Below the pieces are notes generated by a model. It was not told the DNA's origin and searched no databases. It saw only the letters and a list, made by a program, of their open reading frames with translations. A stretch of 64,000 nucleotides of DNA from Candidatus Enterococcus moelleringii. Lineage in GTDB: Bacteria; Bacillota; Bacilli; Lactobacillales; Enterococcaceae. This document shows, piece by piece, positions 8,866 to 16,801 of the stretch (its first letter is position 1; each line of letters begins with the position of its first letter). The position numbers were made by a program, and so were the translations under genes. The stretch covers positions 94,033 through 158,032 of the forward strand of contig NZ_JAFREM010000011.1 in assembly GCF_017377575.1 (NCBI RefSeq). Reading direction: 5' to 3'.

Positions 8866-11800
8866 GTGTATTTGAAACGTATAGAAATAGCCGGATTTAA
8901 ATCCTTTGCTGAACGAACCAAAATAGAATTTGAAACCGGCGTGACGGCAGTCATCGGACCTAACGGCAGCGGCAAGAGCAACATTACCGAAGCTATCCGC
9001 TGGGTTCTCGGTGAGCAATCCGCAAAAAATCTGCGGGGCGGTAAAATGCCGGATATCATTTTTGCCGGGTCGGAAGCAAGAAAACAATTAAATATTGCCG
9101 AAGTCACGGTTGTCTTAGATAACACGGATCACTATTTGCCTTTGGATTTTAGCGAGGTCAGTGTGACCCGACGCTATCGTCGAACGGGAGAAAGTGATTT
9201 TTTCATCAATAAAAAAGCCTGTCGTTTGCGGGATATCCAAGATTTGTTTATGGACTCTGGGTTAGGTAAGGAGTCCTTCTCGATTATCTCCCAAGGTAAA
9301 GTAGAGGCAATTTTCAGCAGCAAGCCAGAAGACCGTCGGGGAATTTTTGAAGAAGCTGCCGGTGTGTTGAAATACAAACAGCGCAAACGCAAAGCGGAAC
9401 AAAAGTTGTTTGAAACCGAGGACAATTTAAACCGTGTTCAAGATATTATTTACGAATTAGAAGATCAGCTGGTTCCCTTGGCTGCCCAAAGTGAAGCGGC
9501 CAAGGAATTTTTAGCGCTGAAGGAACAGTTGACTGAGATGGATGTCAGCTTGACAGTTGCTAAAATCAAAGCCAACAAACAAGCTTGGGAAGCAGCCTGT
9601 ACAGATTTCGAGCAATTATCGGCCACTGTCGAAGAGCGCTCTCACTTCATTCTGCAAACGGAACAACAGCTAGGCAACCTGCGGGAAAAACGCGGCAAGC
9701 TGGATGAGAAGCTGGAAAATGGCCAGCAGCAGTTGCTTCATTTAACTGAAGCTCTTAAGCAAACTGAAGGGCAAAAGGAGCTGTTAAGCGAACGCTCCAA
9801 AAACACCCAAAAAACTAGTGAAGAGTACCAAGCCTCTTTGGCTCAAAACCGTGAAAAACAAAAAGCCGTTGAAGTTGCCATCCAACAACTGGAAGAGCAG
9901 CAGCAGCAAAAAGAAATTGAAAAAACGGCTTTGGATAAAGAGATTGCTCAGCTAACGGTTGAAGCGATTAAATACCAAAAGTCTACGAAGGAAGTCTTAG
10001 AAGATTTAAGAGGCACCTACGTAGAATTGATGCAAGAGCAAGCCAATGTCAGCAATGAATTGAAATATTTAGAGCGCCAATACAATCAAGAAACAGCGAA
10101 GAATCAGCAAAGCGTGACCCGCTTTGAAGCCTTGCAGACTCAAGTAAAAGAAATGCAAGAGAAACAGAACGCAGCACAAGAGCGGGCAGAAACGGTTGAA
10201 ACGCAGTTAATCAATGAACAACAAGCGTATCGTCAATTAACAGAAGAAACGACTAAGCAGCAAAAACGCCTAAGTCACGAACAAAGCTTAATGTACGAGC
10301 TGATGAATCAAGTCCAACAAGTTCGGGCCCGTAAAAAGAGCCTGCAGGAAATTCAAGAAAATTACAGCGGCTTTTATCAAGGTGTCCGCAGCGTCTTGCA
10401 GCATAAAGACAAGCTGTCAGGTGTTGTCGGTGCGGTAGCTGAGTTGATTGAAGTACCACAGGAATATGCTTTGGCAATTGAAACTGCCTTAGGTGCGGCA
10501 GCGCAGCATGTAATTGTAGAGAATGAAGCCGATGCACGTAAAGGCATCACCTATTTGCGTCAGCAACGTAGCGGCCGAGCAACCTTCCTGCCGTTAACAA
10601 CGATTAAGCCCCGCAGCTTAGCCAATCATCACTACCAAGCAGTGAAAGGTCATGAAGGATTCATTGGAGTAGCTAGTCAGTTAGTTTCCTTTGAACAAAA
10701 AGTTTCGACTGTTATGGAGAACCTGTTAGGCGGGATCGTTATTGCCCGCGATTTGAACAGTGCCAACCAATTGGCCAAACAGCTCCACTACCAAGTGCGG
10801 GTAGTTTCTTTGGAAGGCGATGTTATGAATGCCGGCGGATCGATGACTGGTGGTGCTACCAAGCAGGGCAGTCGGGGGAATTTATTCAATCAAGGTCACG
10901 AACTAGAAACCTTGACGAAACGCTATGAAGAATTAAACCGGGATCTAAAAAATAAAGAATTGCTAGTTAAGAATATGCAGCAGTTGATTCAAGAGCAAAC
11001 AGCTGAGATTGAAGCTTTGCGGACAAAAGGTGAGCAAACTCGCTTAACCTACCAAGAAGCCCAAAGCGAGCTGGAGCGTTTAGAAGCTGATTTGACTCGT
11101 TTGGAAAAAGAACATACTTTATTCTCTTACGAAGCCAAAGAATTGGAACGCTTTTTGACGGATTACCAGCAGCAAAAAGCCCAATTAGAAGCTAAAGCGG
11201 AGCAGCTGCAGGCTGAACAACAGCGCACCGATCAGGAAATTAAGCAATTGAATCAAGAAAGTGATTTGCTGGAAGAACGTCGGTCAACAATTGCTACTCA
11301 ACTGAGCCGTTTCCAAGCCGACTGTGCAGTAATGGAAGAGCAGCTGAATCATTTAAATCAGCAGCAGATCATGCAGCACCAGCAGCTGACTGTCTTAGTC
11401 AATGAAATGGACAGCTTGGAAAATCAGCTGTTGGCTTTATCCAACGACTCTTCTACCCACGAAGAAACGGTGGAAAGCCTGAACCAGCGTTTAGCTGAGC
11501 TAGAGACGACGCATGAACAATTAGTCGCTCAGTTAGCTGGCTGGAAGCAAGAACGTCAGGAACTGCAAATGCAGGTAGACAAAGCCGATGGCGAACTAAC
11601 TTTAGCCAACCGGGAGCAAAAAGAATTATTGGCTCAGCAATCACAAGCCGACGTGCAGAAGAACCGCTTAGAATTGCAGCTAGATAATGAATTGGATTAT
11701 TTACAGGAAGAATACAGTTTGAGCTTTGTTGCGGCGGAAGAGATGGCAGATATGACGATTGATGTCGGACCTGCCCAGCAGGAAGTAACTCGCTTGAAAC

Positions 11801-12474
11801 AGTCGATTGAAAAATTAGGACCAGTCAACTTGAATGCAATCGAACAATTCGAGCAAGTAGAAGAGCGTTACGATTTCTTAACCACTCAAAGAGACGACTT
11901 ACTGTCTGCCAAAGAACAGCTGTTTGAAACGATGGATGAAATGGACGATGAGGTCAAATCACGCTTTTTCACCACTTTCCAAGCTATCCGGGAACAGTTT
12001 AAAGAAGTATTTCCTAATATGTTTGGCGGCGGCAGGGCTGAACTATTGCTGACGGATCCTAACGATTTATTGAATACCGGGATTGAAATCGAAGCTCAAC
12101 CGCCCGGCAAGAAGCTGCAAAGCTTGTCCTTGCTTTCAGGGGGAGAGCGGGCTTTAACAGCAATTGCTTTGCTGTTTTCGATTATCCAGGTTCGTCCGGT
12201 ACCGTTTTGTGTGCTGGATGAAGTGGAGGCAGCTTTGGATGAGGCCAATGTCTCGAGATTTGGCCGCTACTTAAGCTCATTTGAAGATGATACCCAGTTC
12301 ATCGTAGTGACTCATCGTAAGGGAACGATGGAAGCTGCCGATGTATTGTATGGTGTTACGATGCAAGAATCCGGCGTATCGAAGATTATTTCGGTTCGTT
12401 TGGAGCAAGTTAATGAAGGTGGTAAATTTGAAACTGGAGAGGAGCTGTCCCATGATAAAATTGGTAGCAATTGA
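8866..12474 (+). CDS. smc: chromosome segregation ATPase SMC
   Basis: SMC forms the core of condensin with ScpA and ScpB and compacts the chromosome. The 1202 residues begin with MYLKRIEIAGFKSFAERT and Walker A GPNGSGKSN (about 32-40), then long coiled coils rich in Gln, Glu and Leu on both sides of a hinge (about 500-680, with NAGGSMTGGATKQGS), and a C-terminal head with signature LSGGERAL and Walker B VLDEVEAALDEANV. Translation starts at GTG 8866 with GGAGG at 8851-8855. Its 3' end overlaps the next gene by 23 bp. Confidence 0.97.
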   Translation: MYLKRIEIAGFKSFAERTKIEFETGVTAVIGPNGSGKSNITEAIRWVLGEQSAKNLRGGKMPDIIFAGSEARKQLNIAEVTVVLDNTDHYLPLDFSEVSVTRRYRRTGESDFFINKKACRLRDIQDLFMDSGLGKESFSIISQGKVEAIFSSKPEDRRGIFEEAAGVLKYKQRKRKAEQKLFETEDNLNRVQDIIYELEDQLVPLAAQSEAAKEFLALKEQLTEMDVSLTVAKIKANKQAWEAACTDFEQLSATVEERSHFILQTEQQLGNLREKRGKLDEKLENGQQQLLHLTEALKQTEGQKELLSERSKNTQKTSEEYQASLAQNREKQKAVEVAIQQLEEQQQQKEIEKTALDKEIAQLTVEAIKYQKSTKEVLEDLRGTYVELMQEQANVSNELKYLERQYNQETAKNQQSVTRFEALQTQVKEMQEKQNAAQERAETVETQLINEQQAYRQLTEETTKQQKRLSHEQSLMYELMNQVQQVRARKKSLQEIQENYSGFYQGVRSVLQHKDKLSGVVGAVAELIEVPQEYALAIETALGAAAQHVIVENEADARKGITYLRQQRSGRATFLPLTTIKPRSLANHHYQAVKGHEGFIGVASQLVSFEQKVSTVMENLLGGIVIARDLNSANQLAKQLHYQVRVVSLEGDVMNAGGSMTGGATKQGSRGNLFNQGHELETLTKRYEELNRDLKNKELLVKNMQQLIQEQTAEIEALRTKGEQTRLTYQEAQSELERLEADLTRLEKEHTLFSYEAKELERFLTDYQQQKAQLEAKAEQLQAEQQRTDQEIKQLNQESDLLEERRSTIATQLSRFQADCAVMEEQLNHLNQQQIMQHQQLTVLVNEMDSLENQLLALSNDSSTHEETVESLNQRLAELETTHEQLVAQLAGWKQERQELQMQVDKADGELTLANREQKELLAQQSQADVQKNRLELQLDNELDYLQEEYSLSFVAAEEMADMTIDVGPAQQEVTRLKQSIEKLGPVNLNAIEQFEQVEERYDFLTTQRDDLLSAKEQLFETMDEMDDEVKSRFFTTFQAIREQFKEVFPNMFGGGRAELLLTDPNDLLNTGIEIEAQPPGKKLQSLSLLSGGERALTAIALLFSIIQVRPVPFCVLDEVEAALDEANVSRFGRYLSSFEDDTQFIVVTHRKGTMEAADVLYGVTMQESGVSKIISVRLEQVNEGGKFETGEELSHDKIGSN

Positions 12475-13261
12475 TTTAGACGGTACGCTATTGACTGATG
12501 CTAAAACGATTTCTGATAAAAATAAAGCGGTCTTGGCTCAAGCGAAAGCACAAGGAGTTAAAATTGTCGTTTGTACCGGCCGCCCGTTAATCGCGATTGG
12601 CGAATATTTAGAAGAGTTAAACTTAGTTGATGAAGGCGATTATTCCATCACCTTTAACGGCGGATTAATTCAAAAAAACAATACCGGCGAACTGTTAGGT
12701 AAAACGGCCTTGAATCTAGAACAGGTGCAAGATCTTTACAAACTGTTCACACAATTGCCTTTGCCGATGGATATTTTATCGGATGCTCGTTGTTTACAAT
12801 TGAACACGGCTCCTGAACATGTGTCATTGTATCCAACGATGAATAAAAAAGTAACGTATTTCCCAGCAGCTATCGAGGATTTAACAAAAGATACGTTATA
12901 CAACAAAGTAGTTGCCGCCATTGATGTGGACTATTTAGATGAAAAGATGACAGAGATTCCAGCTGAGTATCTGGAACGCTATGAAGTCTGCAAAACCCGG
13001 CCTAACTTATTAGAATTTATGCCTAAGGGTGTTACAAAAGCTTATGGATTAAAAGTATTAGGTGAAGAATTAGGCATCGATGCCAGCGAAATGTTAACGT
13101 TAGGCGACGAAGCCAACGATTTGCCAATGATTGAGTATGCCGGAATCGGTGTAGCAATGGAAAATGCTACGGACGACGTGAAGGCGGTGGCTGATTACAT
13201 CACAGGCACCAACCAAGCTGACGGTGTCGCTCAAGCAATCGAAAAATTTGTTTTGAACTAA
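12452..13261 (+). CDS. Cof-type HAD-superfamily phosphatase
   Basis: A 269-residue HAD hydrolase of the Cof/YidA group, which dephosphorylates sugar phosphates and similar metabolites. Motif I is DLDGTLLTD near the N-terminus, motif II VVCTGRPL, and motifs III/IV LTLGDEANDLPMIEYAG; the alpha/beta cap lies between. I chose ATG 12452 (MIKLVAIDLDGT) with GGAGAGGAG upstream; an upstream extension in the same frame would lie inside smc. Wedged between smc and ftsY (11-bp gap to ftsY), it is probably translated from the same mRNA. Substrate unknown. Confidence 0.9.
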   Translation: MIKLVAIDLDGTLLTDAKTISDKNKAVLAQAKAQGVKIVVCTGRPLIAIGEYLEELNLVDEGDYSITFNGGLIQKNNTGELLGKTALNLEQVQDLYKLFTQLPLPMDILSDARCLQLNTAPEHVSLYPTMNKKVTYFPAAIEDLTKDTLYNKVVAAIDVDYLDEKMTEIPAEYLERYEVCKTRPNLLEFMPKGVTKAYGLKVLGEELGIDASEMLTLGDEANDLPMIEYAGIGVAMENATDDVKAVADYITGTNQADGVAQAIEKFVLN

Positions 13262-13272
13262 GGAGGAATACG

Positions 13273-14610
13273 ATGGGCTTATTTGATCGAATAAAAAATG
13301 CCTTCATGAGTGAGAAAAAAGAAGAGCAGGAAACACCAGAGTCAACAGAACCACAAGAAACCGAAGCTGAGGATTCTGATCCTTCGGCCGTCGAGGAACA
13401 AACGACAGTTGAACCTGAAGAAACATCTGAATCAGCCGATCAAGCAACTAGCGAAGAACCAGCCGATTCAGCAGAGCCTGCGGAAGCTGAAGAAGAAACA
13501 CTTGTAATCGAAGAAGTTCCAGAAGAGACAGCAGCGGAAGAACCCGTTCAATCAGTTGAACCGGTTCAGCTGGAAGAAGTTCAACCAGAAGAAATTTTAC
13601 CGGAAGCAAAGTTGGAAGCACCAGAAGCTACGGAAGAAATAATGGAAGAACTTGCAGCTCCGACTGAAACAAGTGCGCAAGAAAAATATGACAAAGGGTT
13701 AGAAAAAACGCGGAAATCCTTCGGCGATCGCATGAATGAATTGTTTGCTCGCTTCCGTCGAGTGGACGAAGAATTCTTTGAAGAGCTGGAAGAAACCTTG
13801 ATTGGTGCCGATGTTGGTTTTGACACAGCGATTAAGCTGACTGAATCTTTGCGCCAAGAAGTTAAACTGAAAAATGCTAAGAAGCAGTCGCAAATTCAAA
13901 ATGTCATCATTGAAAAACTGGTAGATATTTACGAAGCCGAGGGTGTCGATGAGAACAATCAACTGAACTTGCAGCCGGATGGGTTATCTATCATTTTGTT
14001 TGTGGGAGTTAATGGTACTGGAAAAACGACTAGTATCGGTAAATTAGCCAATCAATACAAAAACGAAGGAAAAAGAGTCCTGTTGGCAGCAGCGGATACT
14101 TTCCGGGCTGGAGCGATTGACCAATTGGTTGTTTGGGGCCAACGTTCAGGCGTAGAAGTCGTTCGCGGCAATGCTGGCGGTGATCCCGCAGCGGTAGTTT
14201 ACGATGCTGTGGCTCGTGCGAAAAATGAGAACTACGATATCTTGCTGATTGATACAGCCGGACGGTTGCAAAACAAAGTCAACCTAATGAACGAATTACA
14301 AAAAATCAGACGGGTGATCCAGCGAGAATATCCGACAGCTCCTCATGAAGTGCTGTTAGTAGTGGATGCAACTACTGGACAAAATGCCTTGTCACAAGCG
14401 CGTCAATTTAAAGAAACCACTGATATCACTGGTTTGGTGTTAACCAAGCTGGATGGAACAGCTAAAGGTGGGATTGTACTGGCGATCCGTAATGAATTGC
14501 ATTTGCCAGTAAAATTAGTCGGTCTTGGTGAAAAAATTGATGACCTAGCTGTCTTTGATCCAAACGATTTTGCGCTTGGATTGTTCAAAGGACTATTAAA
14601 AGAAGAGTAA
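13273..14610 (+). CDS. ftsY: signal recognition particle receptor FtsY
   Basis: FtsY is the membrane-associated GTPase that receives the signal recognition particle and its ribosome during cotranslational targeting. The 445 residues have a long acidic N-terminal A domain (about 15-140, rich in Glu, Pro and Ala), the helical N domain, and the GTPase G domain with GVNGTGKT (245-252), DTFRAGA, DTAGR and TKLDGTAKGG. The A domain is low-complexity and varies between species. GGAGG lies just before ATG 13273. It ends the rnc-smc-HAD-ftsY cluster at a strong terminator. Confidence 0.96.
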   Translation: MGLFDRIKNAFMSEKKEEQETPESTEPQETEAEDSDPSAVEEQTTVEPEETSESADQATSEEPADSAEPAEAEEETLVIEEVPEETAAEEPVQSVEPVQLEEVQPEEILPEAKLEAPEATEEIMEELAAPTETSAQEKYDKGLEKTRKSFGDRMNELFARFRRVDEEFFEELEETLIGADVGFDTAIKLTESLRQEVKLKNAKKQSQIQNVIIEKLVDIYEAEGVDENNQLNLQPDGLSIILFVGVNGTGKTTSIGKLANQYKNEGKRVLLAAADTFRAGAIDQLVVWGQRSGVEVVRGNAGGDPAAVVYDAVARAKNENYDILLIDTAGRLQNKVNLMNELQKIRRVIQREYPTAPHEVLLVVDATTGQNALSQARQFKETTDITGLVLTKLDGTAKGGIVLAIRNELHLPVKLVGLGEKIDDLAVFDPNDFALGLFKGLLKEE

Positions 14611-14612
14611 AA

Positions 14613-14656
14613 AATGAAGCTTATCTGAACAGACCAATGTTCAGATAAGCTTTTTT
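14613..14656. terminator. bidirectional terminator between ftsY and azlD
   Basis: A perfect 15-bp stem (AAGCTTATCTGAACA at 14617-14631 / complement at 14638-14652) with A-rich and T-rich flanks serves both convergent genes. Confidence 0.93.
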
Positions 14657-14960
14657 ATGCGAATAAAACTTCAAATATAAGGACAGTAACACAACAAACG
14701 ATCGCCACTTGGAAAAGATTGCCACGGTACCAAGCAGTTAAGCTGCCGGTTAATAAAGCGGCTAGTCCGGCTAAAGGAATCTGAGTAACTTCTAAAATTG
14801 CCGGGAAGGTCATTACGGCCAAGGTAACGTAAGGGACATAATGCAAAAAAGATTGCACGAAAATATTCTTAATCGGTTTGCGCAGAATCGTCAATGGCAG
14901 TAAGCGGATGCTGTAGGTCACGACGGACATGACCAGGATATACATATAGATATTAGGCAT
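14655..14960 (-). CDS. azlD: AzlD branched-chain amino acid exporter small subunit
   Basis: A 101-residue membrane protein of the AzlD family, the small partner of AzlC in exporting branched-chain amino acids or analogues. Three to four hydrophobic helices are visible, with the family motif SVVTYSIRLLPLTIL near the N-terminus and a conserved YVPYVTLAVMTFPAIL segment. It overlaps azlC by 8 bp, so translation is coupled. Specificity is inferred from the family only. Confidence 0.88.
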   Translation of the reverse strand: MPNIYMYILVMSVVTYSIRLLPLTILRKPIKNIFVQSFLHYVPYVTLAVMTFPAILEVTQIPLAGLAALLTGSLTAWYRGNLFQVAIVCCVTVLIFEVLFA

Positions 14961-15714
14961 GGATATCTCCCTCCTTGTTAATTGGGAACAACAGGGCCGC
15001 GATGGTACAAATGACGACGGTCAAAATGATAGTACGAGTACCGCTGGAAATCGCGGCAAAGATCGGTATATTCGCTGCCGCATAGCTAGCCGCAAAACTA
15101 ATGAGAACCAAAGCACCGATTACTTTATTTTTACGAGTGGGCGGAATAATTACCGCTAGGAACATGCCGTACAAAGCAACGCTCAAAGCGCTAACCAGTT
15201 GAAGAGGCAAAATGTTTCCGGAAACAACACCAATAGCTGTTCCAATCGCCCAGCAAGGAGCTGCCGCTGCGACTGCGCCATACATATAATAAGGATTCAA
15301 GTAGCCGGAACGAGAAATGATCAAGCCAAACAACTCATCAGTAATATCAAAACTGATGAAAAAACGATGGATAAAAGGCATTTCCGGCGATAATCGCTGA
15401 CTCAAGGCGCACCCCATCAGTAAATAGCGCGCATTTGTAATCAAAGTCACTAATGCTAGCTCCAAATAAGAGCTTTTAGCCGAAATAACCACCAAAGCAG
15501 CATATTGGCCTGCCGAAGCATTGTTCAATAAACTCATTATAAATCCTTGAAAGGCTGACATTCCCGCATTTCGAACGGTGATTCCCAACGAGAAAGCTAC
15601 CGCGAAATAACCAATCCCGATGGGGAAGCCGTCTTTGATTCCCGATCTAAAAACACGCCAATTAGTAACCGCTTGCATATTTTCGGTGGATGAACCCCAT
15701 TCTTTTTCTTCCAT
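14953..15714 (-). CDS. azlC: AzlC branched-chain amino acid exporter large subunit
   Basis: A 253-residue AzlC-family membrane protein with about seven hydrophobic segments. Family motifs include FRSGIKDGFPIGIGYFAVAFSLGI, the MSLLNNASAGQYAAL segment, TNARYLLMGCALSQRL and FFISFDITDELFGL. It is encoded with azlD and diverges from a LysR regulator, the usual arrangement for regulated export of branched-chain amino acids. The ATG at 15714 has only a modest AAGGATG upstream. The gene is complete. Confidence 0.9.
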   Translation of the reverse strand: MEEKEWGSSTENMQAVTNWRVFRSGIKDGFPIGIGYFAVAFSLGITVRNAGMSAFQGFIMSLLNNASAGQYAALVVISAKSSYLELALVTLITNARYLLMGCALSQRLSPEMPFIHRFFISFDITDELFGLIISRSGYLNPYYMYGAVAAAAPCWAIGTAIGVVSGNILPLQLVSALSVALYGMFLAVIIPPTRKNKVIGALVLISFAASYAAANIPIFAAISSGTRTIILTVVICTIAALLFPINKEGDIHA

Positions 15715-15748
15715 AACCTAGTAACATCCTTCATGTTCATTTTTTCGT

Positions 15749-15792
15749 ATTATAGCAAGCGCTTTTACATTAGTAAAACAAATGATTATAAT
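15749..15792. promoter_or_regulatory. back-to-back azlC / LysR promoters sharing a palindromic operator
   Basis: Rightward: TTTACA (15764-15769), 17 bp, TATAAT (15787-15792). Leftward: TTTACT (15777-15772), 17 bp, TATAAT (15754-15749). The two -35 boxes lie in one palindrome, TTTTAC-ATTA-GTAAAA (15763-15778), a good candidate for the LysR binding site controlling both directions. Confidence 0.7.
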
Positions 15793-15825
15793 GAAGTCAT
15801 AAGAAAATGTAATGGAGGTGGCCAA

Positions 15826-16704
15826 ATGATTTCCCGATACATGGTTTTTTGCCAAGTGATTGAAGCCGGCAGTTTTACCCAAGCTGCCGATGACTTAGGT
15901 TATTCTCAAAGTGCCATCAGTCAAATTATTAAAGCCTTAGAGCAAGAGCTGGGCACGCTGTTAATCCAGCGCAAAAAAGATGGGCTAGGCCTGACCAATG
16001 ATGGTCACCAGTATTTTCCCTACTTGCAGGCGATTGCTGTTGCCGAAAAGGCCTTGCAGCAGAAAAAACGGGAAATTAACGGATTGAAAGACAGCACCAT
16101 TCGCATCGGGACCTTCACCAGTGTGAGCCGTACGTTGCTGCCACCGTTAATCAAAGCCTTCAAGCGACAATATCCAGAGGTGAATTTTGTAATTCGCCAA
16201 GGAGAATATACCAGTATCGCAGAATGGGTACGCAACAATCAGGTAGATCTAGGCTTTGTCCACACTGCAGCAGTAGAGGATATTGAAATGAAGGTTTTGT
16301 ATCAGGATGTGATGCAGGCCGTTTTTACTAAGGATCATCCATTAGCGAAAAGCCGCACTGTGTCCTTAACACAATTAACAGAGGAGCCGCTGATTTTGCT
16401 AGATGAAGGAGCCTATAGTGTAACATTGTCGGCTTTTGCTGACTGTGGTTTAGTTCCCAAAATCGAGTATGAAGTGTATGATGACTACTCGATTATTGAA
16501 ATGATCCGTCAAGGACTGGGCTTTTCCATCATGTATCAACGAGTTCTGGCGGGGATGGAGGGGGAATTGGCCATTCGACCGATTGAAGAGCAGCCGGAAC
16601 GAACGGTGGCTTTGGCTTGGCGCAATTGGACGACGCTGTCCTACGCATCCCGTACCTTTGCCGAGTTTATTTTACGAGCTGTTACGCAAAAGGATAAGAA
16701 ATAG
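15826..16704 (+). CDS. LysR family transcriptional regulator, likely of azlCD
   Basis: A 292-residue LysR-type regulator. The N-terminal winged helix-turn-helix (about 1-60) shows FCQVIEAGSFTQAADDLGYSQSAISQIIKALEQELG; the rest is the periplasmic-binding-like effector domain (about 88-290). The open frame extends further upstream, but ATG 15826 has GGAGG at 15814-15818 and matches LysR N-termini. It is divergent from azlCD with overlapping promoters, so it probably controls them and itself. The effector may be a branched-chain amino acid, which is inference. Confidence 0.9.
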   Translation: MISRYMVFCQVIEAGSFTQAADDLGYSQSAISQIIKALEQELGTLLIQRKKDGLGLTNDGHQYFPYLQAIAVAEKALQQKKREINGLKDSTIRIGTFTSVSRTLLPPLIKAFKRQYPEVNFVIRQGEYTSIAEWVRNNQVDLGFVHTAAVEDIEMKVLYQDVMQAVFTKDHPLAKSRTVSLTQLTEEPLILLDEGAYSVTLSAFADCGLVPKIEYEVYDDYSIIEMIRQGLGFSIMYQRVLAGMEGELAIRPIEEQPERTVALAWRNWTTLSYASRTFAEFILRAVTQKDKK

Positions 16705-16746
16705 AGGCTAATTGAAAAAATTAAAAAAACAATTTAAGCATTTCCA

Positions 16747-16775
16747 TTCTTTTTCCACTAAATATTCTATATAAT
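16747..16775 (+). promoter_or_regulatory. probable promoter of gshF
   Basis: TATAAT at 16770-16775 with a poor -35 (TTCTTT at 16747-16752, 17-bp spacing), 26 bp before the start codon. Confidence 0.4.
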
Positions 16776-16801
16776 AGGGCGTGATGAGGAGGCCTGCATA
16801 A

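Noticed and set aside
13310..13507. Lys/Gln-rich plus-strand frame in the ftsY acidic region
   Set aside because: A shifted reading of the repetitive acidic A domain of FtsY; composition follows from the true frame.
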